The position numbers and the translations under genes were made by a program. From contig JAEDIJ010000015.1 in assembly GCA_016292515.1 (NCBI GenBank), positions 1-42,069 of the forward strand: DNA of 42,069 bases. The letters run 5' to 3'. This stretch comes from Victivallaceae bacterium. Its GTDB lineage: Bacteria; Verrucomicrobiota; Lentisphaeria; Victivallales; Victivallaceae. Numbering within the stretch: position 1 is the first letter of the stretch; each line of letters opens with the position of its first letter. Under the pieces are notes generated by a model, which did not search any database, was not told the origin of the DNA, and saw only the letters and a program-made list of their open reading frames with translations. Shown here piece by piece: positions 7,247 through 15,126 of the stretch.

Positions 7247-9034
7247 TTAACGGTAGAGCGGACCGAAGTTCGCGCAGGCGCGGTAATCCGAGCCTTCCTT
7301 GTCCATACCGAAAGCCGCCCACGCACTCGGACGGAAGATCTTGCTTTCGTCGACGTTGTGCATGCAGACGGGAATGCGGAGCATCGACGCGAGCGTGATG
7401 AGATCCGCGCCGACGTGTCCGTAGGTGAATGCGCCGTGATTCGCGCCCCAGTTCGCCATCACGCTGTAAACGTCGGCAAACGCGCCCTTGCCGGTCGTGT
7501 TGGGCACGAACCAGGTGCTCGGCCAGCCCGGATCGGTGCGCTGATCGAGGATCTCGTGGATCTTCTTGGGCGGTTCATAGGTGAAGCCTTCGGCGATCTG
7601 AAGCACGGGGCCGAGCCCCTTGACCAGATTGACGCGGCTCATCGTGACGGGCATCCCGCCGCGGGTGAGGAAGTGGCTGGAAAAACCGCCGCCGCGGAAG
7701 TAACCGAGGTTCGCCGGGACCCATTCGGTCGCGGCGAGGCACGCCTTGGCTTCCGCTTCGGTGAGTTCCCAGAAGTGCTTCATTTCCGGCTCTTTGCCCG
7801 CCTGCCCCGTCGCGTCGAGCGTCGTCGCGCCGGAGTTGATGAGGTGCATCATTCCGGGCACGGGCAGTTTCATACCGGTCGCCTTTTTGACCGCTTCGGG
7901 ACTCCAATAGGTGCGCACGTCGCTGAAACCGGAAGCGCGGCCCGTCAGCAAGTGGCTGAAAAGCATCGCCACGCAGTTGAGCGCGTCGTTTTCCGTCGCG
8001 AGCACAAAGGCTTCACGGATGCCGTTCCAGTCGAAACTGGTATTCATGATCGTTTCCATGAAGTCGCCGTTGGGCATATGATCCGTCCACTGACGCTGTC
8101 CCTGGAAGCCGCCGGCGAGCGCGTTGTGGCCCATCGCTTCTTCACCGAAGCCGAGTTCCGCCAGGCGCGGGTTGCCGACAAAGAGGTCGCGCGCGATCAT
8201 CGTCATCTTGACGCAGTAATCCCAAATCGCTTTCTGCTGCGCCGCGCTCTTGCCTTTTTTGCCGTTGTAGACGTCGGCGCCCTGCTTGCAGTACTTTTTG
8301 ACCCACTTTTGGGCGCGGGCGAATTCTTCGGGATCGTAGATGTTTTCATTGACGCGGCGGATGATCTCAGTCATATCGACCGACTCGCAGCGCATATTGA
8401 GGTAATCCTCAAAGAAAGAGGGATCGACGATCGAGCCGCCGATGCCCATCGCGACCGAACCGATCGACAAATAGGATTTGCCGCGCATCGTCGCGACCGC
8501 GATCGCCGAACGCGCGAAACGAAGGATCTTTTCCTCGATGTCCGCCGGGATCTTGGTGTCGGTCGCCGACTGCACGTCGTGGCCGTAGATGCCGAAAGCG
8601 GGCAAGCCCTTTTGCGTATGCGCCGCCAAAACCGCGGCGAGGTAGACCGCGCCGGGACGCTCGGTACCGTTGAAGCCCCAGATCGCCTTTTGCGTCAAAG
8701 GATCCATATCCATCGTTTCGGCGCTGTAACACCAGCAGGGGGTGACGCTCAACGTCACCATCACGTTTTCTTTGCGGAATTTTTCCGCGCAGATCGCCGC
8801 TTCGGCGGCACCGGAGATCGTCACGTCGGAAATGACGCATTCGACCGGCATACCGTTGGCGTGACGCAGTTTGCCGGAAATCAGTTTCGCGGCGGCTTTC
8901 GCCATTGCCATCGTCTGCTTTTCCAGACTTTCACGGATGCCGCGGCGGCGGCCGTCGATGGTCGGACGGATGCCGATTTTCGGCATCGAGCCGTAAAAGC
9001 GGTTGACGGGTTCATTCATCTTGAAATCAGCCAT
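7247..9034 (-). CDS. fucI: L-fucose isomerase
   Basis: This 595-aa cytoplasmic enzyme interconverts L-fucose and L-fuculose, the first step of fucose catabolism; the family needs Mn2+. Its C-terminal half closely follows E. coli FucI as I know it: 'FDWNGIREAFVLATENDALN' (metal-binding Glu in 'ATEND'), 'DVRTYWSPEAVKK' (metal-binding Asp), 'YFRGGGFSSHFLTRGG', 'RVNLVKGLGPVLQIAEG', 'DVYSVMANWGANHG' (metal-binding His) and 'HNVDESKIFRPSAWAAFGMD'. Length matches the family (about 591). The frame runs on to 9070, but AGGAGG lies just before the ATG at 9034, so that start (MADFKMNEP) is chosen. It has its own promoter and terminator, hence is monocistronic; no fucK or fucA lies next to it. It fits use of host mucin or plant fucosylated glycans. 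Confidence 0.96.
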   Translation of the reverse strand: MADFKMNEPVNRFYGSMPKIGIRPTIDGRRRGIRESLEKQTMAMAKAAAKLISGKLRHANGMPVECVISDVTISGAAEAAICAEKFRKENVMVTLSVTPCWCYSAETMDMDPLTQKAIWGFNGTERPGAVYLAAVLAAHTQKGLPAFGIYGHDVQSATDTKIPADIEEKILRFARSAIAVATMRGKSYLSIGSVAMGIGGSIVDPSFFEDYLNMRCESVDMTEIIRRVNENIYDPEEFARAQKWVKKYCKQGADVYNGKKGKSAAQQKAIWDYCVKMTMIARDLFVGNPRLAELGFGEEAMGHNALAGGFQGQRQWTDHMPNGDFMETIMNTSFDWNGIREAFVLATENDALNCVAMLFSHLLTGRASGFSDVRTYWSPEAVKKATGMKLPVPGMMHLINSGATTLDATGQAGKEPEMKHFWELTEAEAKACLAATEWVPANLGYFRGGGFSSHFLTRGGMPVTMSRVNLVKGLGPVLQIAEGFTYEPPKKIHEILDQRTDPGWPSTWFVPNTTGKGAFADVYSVMANWGANHGAFTYGHVGADLITLASMLRIPVCMHNVDESKIFRPSAWAAFGMDKEGSDYRACANFGPLYR

Positions 9035-9100
9035 AAAAAACCTCCTGTTGGCTTCGCGCTTTTTTTTCACAAGGCGCCTGATAAAAAGATTCCTTGATAT

Positions 9101-9128
9101 ATTATAGCAAAGTTTTCGGAATAATCAA
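9101..9128 (-). promoter_or_regulatory. Sigma-70-like promoter of fucI
   Basis: Minus-strand TTGATT (9123-9128), 16-bp spacer, TATAAT (9101-9106). The mRNA leader of about 60 nt ends in AGGAGG. Confidence 0.6.
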
Positions 9129-9198
9129 CCTCTTTTTCCCTCAAAATCAAGAGTTTTTCGGAAAATTGTGAAAAATGCGCTTTTTGCGGAAAAAACAC

Positions 9199-9227
9199 TT
9201 GATATTGACGGTCGGTCACGGTATATT
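9199..9227 (+). promoter_or_regulatory. Sigma-70-like promoter of the D,D-carboxypeptidase gene
   Basis: TTGATA (9199-9204), 17-bp spacer, TATATT (9222-9227). Its position excludes the upstream candidate start at 9168 and supports the ATG at 9276. Confidence 0.6.
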
Positions 9228-9275
9228 CTGTCACGATGTGTTTTTACCGGATTTTTGAATGAAGGACAGTTGGAA

Positions 9276-10331
9276 ATGTTGAAAGACCCCTCCCGCGATT
9301 TGTACCGTAAATTTCCCCAGGATCAGCCGCCGAGCCGAATTCCCCGCTTCCTTGTGCTGGTGGTGATTTTTGCCGCCATCACGGCATTGATCCTTTTCTT
9401 CTGCATTCCGGAATCGGAAAGACCCTCCGTCAGCGAGCCGGAAAAGCCGGAGCAAGTCGAGCCGCCCAAACCGGAACCGCCGAAATTCCGCTACCGGGAA
9501 GTCTCGAAAAACGAGAATTTCGGCGCGCCGCTGGATTTCTCCCGCGCCCTGCACGGAAATGCGCTCGACAAAAAGATCCCCTACGCTTCCGAAGCATTGA
9601 GCGGCATCATCGTCGATATGGATACGCGCCGCGTCCTCTGGGAACGCAACTGCCGTCAAGACGTGCCGATCGCGTCGATGACCAAAATGATGACTCTGCT
9701 CGTCGCGATGGAAGCACTCGAAGCCGATCCGGCGCGTACGATCGACGATGAGATCACCGTCACCAAGTGCGTGATGCAGCTCGAACGCACCGGACTTGCT
9801 TACTTGGAGCCCGGAGAGAAAATCACTTTCCGTGAACTGCTCGGTTGCGCGGTGATCAAAAGTGCCAACGACGCGGCGCAGCAGCTCGCCGAAGTCTCGG
9901 CGGGCAGTGTCGACAGTTTCGTCGACAAAATGAATCAGAGATCGCTGGAACTGGGGTTGACGGCGAAATTCACCAATCCTCACGGTCTGACGATCAACGG
10001 CGTCACTTCGACCGCTTCCGCGCTCGATATGGTGCTCCTCGGCGAGCGGCTGCTGGAATACCCCGTCATTATGGATATGATGAAGCTTCAGGAATTTTCC
10101 ATCCGCGGCGGCAAAACGAAATTCGTTTCGACCAACAAGCTGATCAACCCCCATTATCCCGGCGTCGACGGGATGAAAACGGGTTACACCCGCAAGGCGG
10201 GTTCCTGTCTGACTTTCAGCGTGATGCGCAATCAGCGCCGCATTATGGGATGTGTCACGGGCTTCAAGACCGGGCGCGACCGCGACAAATTCTGCCGCAA
10301 ACTGATCGACTGGGCGTATCAGCAGAAGTAA
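9276..10331 (+). CDS. Serine-type D-alanyl-D-alanine carboxypeptidase (peptidase S11)
   Basis: The 351-aa protein trims the terminal D-Ala from peptidoglycan stem peptides in the periplasm. A membrane anchor (residues 24-44) and a Pro/Glu-rich linker (45-70) are followed by the S11 domain. All three penicillin-binding motifs are present: SxxK at Ser134-Lys137 ('IASMTK'), SxN at Ser196-Asn198 ('KSAND') and KTG at 301-303 ('GMKTGYT'). It is anchored at its N-terminus, whereas classic DacA-type enzymes use a C-terminal amphipathic helix. The start at 9276 is chosen because the promoter covers 9199-9227 and GAAGGA precedes it; a longer frame back to 9168 would start inside the promoter. It is convergent with the rluD-like gene, and the two coding ends overlap by 13 bp. 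Confidence 0.92.
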   Translation: MLKDPSRDLYRKFPQDQPPSRIPRFLVLVVIFAAITALILFFCIPESERPSVSEPEKPEQVEPPKPEPPKFRYREVSKNENFGAPLDFSRALHGNALDKKIPYASEALSGIIVDMDTRRVLWERNCRQDVPIASMTKMMTLLVAMEALEADPARTIDDEITVTKCVMQLERTGLAYLEPGEKITFRELLGCAVIKSANDAAQQLAEVSAGSVDSFVDKMNQRSLELGLTAKFTNPHGLTINGVTSTASALDMVLLGERLLEYPVIMDMMKLQEFSIRGGKTKFVSTNKLINPHYPGVDGMKTGYTRKAGSCLTFSVMRNQRRIMGCVTGFKTGRDRDKFCRKLIDWAYQQK

Positions 10332-11284
10332 TCCGCTTTTTCACCCGCGATTTTTTTCACCGCCTTTGCCATATCTTCCGGTATGGGGGCGGTGAATTTC
10401 ATTTCCTCCCCCGTCAGCGGATGGGGAATGACAAGTTTCCACGCGTGAAGCATCTGCCGGTCGATGCCGTCAACGTGCGTTTTGTTTCCGCCGTAAAGCG
10501 CGTCGCCGAGCACCGGAAATCCGAGGTGCGCCATATGCACGCGGATCTGGTGGGTGCGCCCCGTCGCGATCGCAACTTCCGCAAGCGAAACTTTTTTGCC
10601 GTCGAGCTCCCCTGCTCCAAGCAGACGGTAACGTGAGACCGCCGTCTTGCCGTTGCGTTCCACGACCGCCATTTTTTGACGGTTGACGGGATGCCGCCCG
10701 ATCAAAGTCGTGATCTCCTGACTCGGTTTTTGCGGTACGCCGCAGAGGATCGCGAGGTAGGTTTTGGAAGTTTCCCGCTCGGCAAAGGAACGGCTCAACT
10801 TGAACTGCGCTTCCGGCGTCTTGGCGATGACGAGCACGCCGCTGGTTTCCTTATCGAGCCGGTGGACGATGCCGGGGCGGCTGTCGGAGCAATCAAAGCG
10901 CGTAACCATATCCGGATAACGGCCGAGCAACGCGTTGACGACCGTCCCTTCGTGCGTACCGGCGCCGGGATGCACGACCACCCCCGCCGGTTTATTGATG
11001 ACCAGCATCACCTCGTCTTCAAAGAGGATCGGAAATTCAAAACTTTCCGCCGCCGGCGTCGTGTCGATTTCCTCCGGAAGCAGCACCTGGATTTTTTCCC
11101 CGCCCGTCAGCAGACGGCGCGGCACATCGCAGGGCACGCCGTCGACCGTAACGCGGCGGTCGCGGATGAGTTTTTGCAGAAAACTGCGCGAACTTGACGG
11201 GATCATTTCCGCCAGGATCTTGTCGAGGCGGCTTTTCGCCTGACTTTGCGCGACGCAAAAATCAATTCTGTTTCCTTGCGGCAT
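10319..11284 (-). CDS. rluD: RluA/RluD-family 23S rRNA pseudouridine synthase
   Basis: The 321-aa protein has an N-terminal S4 RNA-binding domain (about 15-75, 'SRLDKILAEMI...LIRDRRVTVDG') and a pseudouridine synthase domain with the signature 'GIVHRLDKETSGVLVIAKT', whose Asp is the catalytic nucleophile, followed by 'KTYLAILCGVP' and 'TGRTHQIRVHMAHLGFPVLGD'. It converts specific uridines of large-subunit rRNA to pseudouridine. The S4 domain plus this length fits RluD; RluC is the alternative. It starts inside the 3' end of lgt (23-bp overlap) and so forms an lgt-rluD operon, whose end overlaps the convergent carboxypeptidase gene. Confidence 0.9.
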   Translation of the reverse strand: MPQGNRIDFCVAQSQAKSRLDKILAEMIPSSSRSFLQKLIRDRRVTVDGVPCDVPRRLLTGGEKIQVLLPEEIDTTPAAESFEFPILFEDEVMLVINKPAGVVVHPGAGTHEGTVVNALLGRYPDMVTRFDCSDSRPGIVHRLDKETSGVLVIAKTPEAQFKLSRSFAERETSKTYLAILCGVPQKPSQEITTLIGRHPVNRQKMAVVERNGKTAVSRYRLLGAGELDGKKVSLAEVAIATGRTHQIRVHMAHLGFPVLGDALYGGNKTHVDGIDRQMLHAWKLVIPHPLTGEEMKFTAPIPEDMAKAVKKIAGEKADYFC

Positions 11285-12023
11285 GATAGAAATACCAGTA
11301 AAGCAATGCCCCCGCCGGCACCAGCACGATGCCGATCAACTGCGCGATCGTGAAAAGATCAAAATAATGATAGTTGTCGCCGCGGAAAAATTCATTGACG
11401 AAACGCAAGATGCCGTAAAGCACAAAGTATGCCGCCATCGTCGTCCCGCGTTTGCCCTTTTTCAGCACCGCGAGCAAAAGAAACAAGACAATGATGTTTT
11501 CCGCCGTTTCAAAGAGCTGGATCGGATAACGCGCCAAACCGTCCATAAACACCGGCGCCGTCGTTTTGGGATAGACCACGCCGAGCGCGCAATCCGTCAC
11601 CTTGCCGTAACAGCACCCGTTGAGGAAACAGCCGACGCGCCCGAATGCGTGCCCGAAAACCAGTGCCGCCGCCATCAGATCAAGCACCCGGATGAAATCG
11701 ATTTTATGACATTTCGTCCATATCCACAAAACCGGGATCGCCAGCAATCCGCCGTAAAACACCAGTCCGCCGTGATCGATCCGCACGATTTCCCACAAAT
11801 TGTCGCGGTACTGCTCAAAAAACTGCACCACGTAAAAGATCCGCGCCCCGATCACCCCCGAAATGATCGTGACCAGCAACACCGTCGAAACCTGATCCGA
11901 CGTGAGTTCCGCGTATTTGCGGTAGCGGTTGACGATCCACGTCGCCGCCAGAAAACCCAACGCCGCCATCACTCCGTACCAGCGGATCTGCAACGCCCCG
12001 ATCTGAAATGCAATAGGATTCAT
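11262..12023 (-). CDS. lgt: Prolipoprotein diacylglyceryl transferase
   Basis: This 253-aa inner-membrane enzyme moves diacylglycerol from phosphatidylglycerol to the lipobox Cys of prelipoproteins, the first step of lipoprotein maturation. It has about seven hydrophobic segments and the family signatures 'HGGLVFYGGLLA' and 'FGHAFGRVGCFLNGCCYG' (the conserved GRxGNF/CFxNG region), followed by 'YPIQLFETAENI' and 'GILRFVNEFFRGD'. Length is usual for the family. The ATG at 12023 has AAGGAG 9 nt upstream. It is first in an operon with the rluD-like gene. Confidence 0.95.
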   Translation of the reverse strand: MNPIAFQIGALQIRWYGVMAALGFLAATWIVNRYRKYAELTSDQVSTVLLVTIISGVIGARIFYVVQFFEQYRDNLWEIVRIDHGGLVFYGGLLAIPVLWIWTKCHKIDFIRVLDLMAAALVFGHAFGRVGCFLNGCCYGKVTDCALGVVYPKTTAPVFMDGLARYPIQLFETAENIIVLFLLLAVLKKGKRGTTMAAYFVLYGILRFVNEFFRGDNYHYFDLFTIAQLIGIVLVPAGALLYWYFYHAARKQN

Positions 12024-12145
12024 TTTTCATTCTCCTTTCGTCAAAAAACACTTCCATTTCCCATAATATACACTTTTTTTGCAAAAAATGCGATTGCTCA
12101 ATGGATTTTTTTTCAAAATGAGGCTATTTTATAACTTGTTCCGGT

Positions 12146-12219
12146 AACTCCGTGGTGTAATGGTAGCACAACTGGTTTTGGTCCAGTTAGTCTAGGTTCG
12201 AATCCTGGCGGGGTTGCCA
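12146..12219 (+). tRNA. tRNA-Gln (anticodon TTG), CCA encoded
   Basis: This 74-nt sequence folds as a full cloverleaf. The acceptor stem is AACTCCG/CGGGGTT with discriminator G and encoded CCA, and the D arm is GTG...CAC with AATGGTAG. The anticodon stem is ACTGG/CCAGT with loop TTTTGGT (anticodon TTG, reads CAA), and the T arm is CTAGG/CCTGG with loop TTCGAAT. One T-G pair occurs in the acceptor stem and one in the T stem. A terminator hairpin follows 45 bp downstream. Confidence 0.95.
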
Positions 12220-12263
12220 TCTATGGCGACTCTGTACGCCGAGAATCATTCGTATAAACAAAA

Positions 12264-12342
12264 GTCGGTCGCAAACTTTGTTTGCACCGACTTTTTTATT
12301 ATACTTCTTGCGCGTTGACACGCGCCATGATTCTCTTGGGGG
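12264..12342 (+). repeat. 79-bp structured direct repeat, unit 1 (includes tRNA-Gln terminator)
   Basis: Unit 1 begins with a hairpin, GTCGGT(C)GCAAAC with GTTTGCACCGAC, followed by six Ts (12264-12297), a good Rho-independent terminator for tRNA-Gln. A second small hairpin (GCGCG/CGCGC, 12310-12325) and CATGATTCTCTTGGG follow. The whole unit recurs 199 bp later at 12463-12541, with differences confined mostly to the loops. Confidence 0.8.
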
Positions 12343-12462
12343 GTTGCGTTTCGCTACGCTCACGCTCGCCGACATAACTCCGTGCGCTCATTACACTCGC
12401 GCTCTCCGTTATGCGTCGTGCCATCTTAATTGGCTTCGACAAAAGGTTCGCAGACACTCACC

Positions 12463-12541
12463 GTCGGTCGCAAACACAGTTTGCACCGACTTTTTTATTA
12501 TACTTCTTGCGCGTTATCACGCGCCATGATTCTCTTGGGGG
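12463..12541 (+). repeat. 79-bp structured direct repeat, unit 2
   Basis: Near-identical to 12264-12342. The hairpin loop changes from TTT to ACA and the second loop from TTGACA to TTATCA, with both stems intact. Between the units (12343-12462) and up to 12628 no gene is seen; the DNA is rich in short CGCTCACGCTCGCC-like runs. Confidence 0.8.
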
Positions 12542-12628
12542 CAATGCGGCAAATGCGTTGTCAGCCCCTACGGACTTTTACGGACAAAACCGACGCGTCA
12601 TCATCGCGTGTTGCAAAACGCTCCGCGC

Positions 12629-12844
12629 TCAATGGTGGCTACTGCCCTCGCCGGCGAGCGTCAAGTGCTCGTAGTCGATCACAAGATCGCGTCCTCGATT
12701 GGCGAATTCGGCGATCACTTGGTCGGCGGCGTCGGGAGAAAAATCAAAACTTTGCTCCTTGCCGTCTTTGGTGTAGACGTTTTGCCCGTATTTCACCAGG
12801 AGAAACTTTTCGGGCAGCGGTCGTTTGGTGTTTTCATCATTCAT
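12629..12844 (-). pseudogene. Truncated Mu-like phage I protein (protease/scaffold) remnant
   Basis: This frame of 71 codons reads 'KFLLVKYGQNVYTKDG...FDFSPDAADQVIAEFANRGRDLVIDYEHLTL' and then stops. That pattern (a short leading strand, 'F..s...a..vi..f..rg.dl.iDYEH.tl') is the N-terminus of the Mu-type prophage I protein, a head-maturation protease/scaffold normally over 300 aa. Everything after the DYEH motif is missing. It keeps a start with GAAAGG upstream, so the 5' end is intact and the rest was lost, probably by deletion of a prophage. No other phage gene with recognisable function is nearby. Moderately confident. Confidence 0.6.
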
Positions 12845-12981
12845 CGCGTAAACCTTTCATAAGTTTTGCTGAAAGTTCGTCGCCGGAGGCGGGGGCTGAA
12901 CCCCTTGCGCCTCGTCCGATCGGACACGGTCGGCGGCGAAAAAAATTTAAAAGAGGCGGGATTTTTCCGCAAAACGGGTGC

Positions 12982-13015
12982 AAAAAAACACACGGGGCAA
13001 TCCCAGTGTGTTTTT
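12982..13015 (-). terminator. Rho-independent terminator of the 74-aa orphan gene
   Basis: A hairpin formed by AAACACAC..GGG and CCC..GTGTGTTT, flanked by A and T runs on both sides. It can work in both directions and lies 25 bp after the minus-strand gene. Confidence 0.75.
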
Positions 13016-13039
13016 ATGCGTTACGGGTAAAAATGGATT

Positions 13040-13264
13040 TTATTCTTGCAGCAGCTCGGCTCTCCACTTTTTCGCAAGTTCTTTGCGGCGGCGCCGCTCC
13101 TCTTCCGGAAGATATTCGGGGATCTCCGATCCGGGGCAGAGTTTCATCGGCTCCGCCATATTGCTGCCGGTGGAGCCGCCCTCGTACTTTTCAACGTGGC
13201 GTATCATCTTTTGACGGAATTTGTCGTTTTCGCGATCCAACGCGTCCGTGTCGATTTTATTCAT
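13040..13264 (-). CDS. Small hypothetical charged protein (74 aa)
   Basis: I do not recognise this protein. It is 74 aa, very rich in Glu, Lys and Arg, with no signal peptide or membrane segment. The sequence runs from 'MNKIDTDALDRENDKFRQKM' through 'EGGSTGSNMAEPMKLCPGSE' to a basic/acidic C-terminal helix ('EEERRRRKELAKKWRAELL'). It is a convincing gene: a consensus promoter (TTGACA, 16 bp, TATAAT), AAGGTGGAG 8-9 nt before the ATG, and a terminator hairpin just after the stop. It stands alone beside the Mu gpI remnant and could be cargo of a lost prophage, a regulator or a small toxin/antitoxin-like protein; there is no evidence for any of these beyond location. Confidence 0.7.
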   Translation of the reverse strand: MNKIDTDALDRENDKFRQKMIRHVEKYEGGSTGSNMAEPMKLCPGSEIPEYLPEEERRRRKELAKKWRAELLQE

Positions 13265-13294
13265 TTTCTTTTCTCCACCTTTGCGATGATATAT

Positions 13295-13322
13295 ATTATA
13301 CCATCTTTTTGCATTTTGTCAA
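13295..13322 (-). promoter_or_regulatory. Consensus sigma-70 promoter of the 74-aa orphan gene
   Basis: Minus-strand TTGACA (13317-13322), 16-bp spacer, TATAAT (13295-13300). Both hexamers are perfect, the best promoter match in the window. Confidence 0.75.
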
Positions 13323-13517
13323 CCGCTCTCAGATAAAAACGGTAACTTAAAAGCGCCTCCTCATCCTCCGGGTGCGGATCTGCGCCGGGATCTGCGCGAT
13401 ATGCGCGCTGTCGCGGCAGTGTCCGCGAGACAAACATTTGCGCGAGTCTCTCTCATCTTTCTGTCCTCCAAAGCTCGCAAAGCGACGGAGGATCATCTCT
13501 CATAGCTCAACTGTATT

Positions 13518-13546
13518 TTGTAAAAATCTCCAAACGGGTGTATATT
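13518..13546 (+). promoter_or_regulatory. Sigma-70-like promoter of the DEAD-box helicase gene
   Basis: TTGTAA (13518-13523), 17-bp spacer, TATATT (13541-13546), about 60 bp before the GTG start. The noncoding DNA before it (13323-13517) holds only short repeats and a CCTCC...GGAGG stem near 13463-13486. Confidence 0.5.
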
Positions 13547-13607
13547 ATGGTAATAGTATCGTATCTTTTCGATGGTTTGTGTTACAGAGAGTTGCAAGAG
13601 GTAAAAA

Positions 13608-15104
13608 GTGTTGACATCGTTGAGCCGGATCGTCCGGAAAATTTTTGGAGTCGCGGAAAAACCCGCCCCGGAAAAGAAAAAACAAAAAAAATCTTCGAGT
13701 CCGGCGGAAAAAAAGCCGCGCGCTTCCAAGCGTCCCGCCGCGACGGCGGAAAAAAAGAATCCTCCGAAGCCGAAAAAGGAAAAATTGCCGGCGACGCCGA
13801 AACCGGTTATTCCTCCCAAGCCCGCCGAATTGAAAATCGCTCCGGCGGTCGAGGGGAAATTGCGGTTTACCGATCTCGCGTTGCATCAAGATGTCCTCTT
13901 TGGAGTTCAGGCGGCGGGATTTGAGTACTGCACCCCAATCCAATCGCTCGCGTTGCCGGAGTTGCTGAAAAAACGCGACCTCGCGGCGCGCGCCCAGACC
14001 GGCACCGGCAAAACGGCGGCATTTTTGCTGGCATCGTTTACGGAACTCCTGAATCACCCGCTGACGGAGCGCAAAAAGAACACGCCGCGCATCCTCGTGC
14101 TTGCGCCGACCCGCGAACTTGCCGCACAGATCCACAAAGACGCCGTTCAGCTCGGCGTTTTCACCGGACTTGCCAAAGAGGTCGTTTTCGGCGGAATGGA
14201 TCACGAAAAACAGCGCCGCGCGCTCAACAAGGAACTCGATCTGCTCGTCGGTACGCCGGGGCGCGTGATCGATTACAGTCAAAGCGGCGACCTTGATCTT
14301 TCCAAAGTGGAAATTCTCGTCATCGACGAAGCCGACCGGATGCTCGATATGGGTTTCATCCCCGACGTCAAGCGGATCGTCAGCCGGTTGCCGAAAAAAG
14401 GAGAGCGGCAGACGTTGCTCTTTTCGGCGACGCTCGACGAGAGCATTCTGCGCCTCGCTTCCGGCTGGCTCGCCGATCCCGCCGTCGTCGAGAGCGAACC
14501 GGAAAAACTCGTCAGCGAAAACATCCGTCAGGAATTTTATTCCGTTCTGCGCGATGAAAAACTCGCGTTGCTGCTCTATTTGCTTCAACACGAAAAATAC
14601 GACCGCGTGATGATTTTCGGCAACCGCAAAGACGTCAATCTGCGTTTGCAGTACGACCTCGCCCGCTACGGCTTCGACGTGCCGGTGCTTTCCGGCGACA
14701 TCGCGCAGGAAAAGCGCATCAAAATTCTGGAAAAATTCCGTTCCGGCGCGGAAAAGATCGTCATCGCCACCGATGTCGCCGCCCGCGGCATCCACGTCGA
14801 CGACGTGTCGATGGTCATCAACTACGACTTGCCCGAACGCGCCGAAGATTACGTCCACCGCATCGGCCGCACCGGTCGTGCCGGACATACCGGCATCGCG
14901 ATCAGTTTCCTCTGCGAATACGGCGCCTACTATCTCCCCGCGATCGAGGAAATGCTCAAAACGCAGTTTTCCAGCACGCTCCCGACGGAGGAAATGTTGC
15001 AACTCCCGCCGGAAGTCCCCGGCGTCAAGCCCCGTTTTGAAGAAGTTCATCATCACGGAAGCGGTCGCCGCGGCCGCTCCGGTTCAAGTTCAAGAAGGCA
15101 TTAA
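13608..15104 (+). CDS. DEAD-box ATP-dependent RNA helicase (RhlE/RhlB-like)
   Basis: The 498-aa protein unwinds RNA using ATP, in ribosome assembly or RNA decay. A Lys/Pro/Ala-rich disordered tail (about 15-78) precedes the core. Motifs in order: Q motif ('FEYCTPIQ', 105-112), Walker A 'AQTGTGKT' (129-136), 'PTRELAAQ', 'TPGR', DEAD (240-243), SAT (273-275), 'FGNRKDV', 'ATDVAARGIHVDD' and 'HRIGRTGRAG'. The C-terminus is a short Gly/Arg/Ser-rich tail ('SGRRGRSGSSSRR'). The start is a GTG with AAGAGG 6 nt upstream; TTG at the next codon is the alternative. The upstream promoter fits. It is followed at 22 bp by the cupin gene with its own ribosome binding site, probably the same transcript. Confidence 0.94.
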   Translation: MLTSLSRIVRKIFGVAEKPAPEKKKQKKSSSPAEKKPRASKRPAATAEKKNPPKPKKEKLPATPKPVIPPKPAELKIAPAVEGKLRFTDLALHQDVLFGVQAAGFEYCTPIQSLALPELLKKRDLAARAQTGTGKTAAFLLASFTELLNHPLTERKKNTPRILVLAPTRELAAQIHKDAVQLGVFTGLAKEVVFGGMDHEKQRRALNKELDLLVGTPGRVIDYSQSGDLDLSKVEILVIDEADRMLDMGFIPDVKRIVSRLPKKGERQTLLFSATLDESILRLASGWLADPAVVESEPEKLVSENIRQEFYSVLRDEKLALLLYLLQHEKYDRVMIFGNRKDVNLRLQYDLARYGFDVPVLSGDIAQEKRIKILEKFRSGAEKIVIATDVAARGIHVDDVSMVINYDLPERAEDYVHRIGRTGRAGHTGIAISFLCEYGAYYLPAIEEMLKTQFSSTLPTEEMLQLPPEVPGVKPRFEEVHHHGSGRRGRSGSSSRRH

Positions 15105-15126
15105 CCCCACAACTCAAGGAGTCGTG

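Noticed and set aside
9168..9275. Longer N-terminus of the D,D-carboxypeptidase
   Set aside because: A -35/-10 pair at 9199-9227 lies inside it, and the extension has no family match.
12278..12674. Several short plus-strand frames in the repeat area after tRNA-Gln
   Set aside because: They read through the terminator repeats and have no ribosome binding site or family resemblance.
12146..13607. Genomic island integrated at tRNA-Gln
   Set aside because: No integrase and no second copy of the tRNA 3' end were found; the 79-bp repeat starts 44 bp after the tRNA and does not include it. A phage remnant is present, but boundaries cannot be set.
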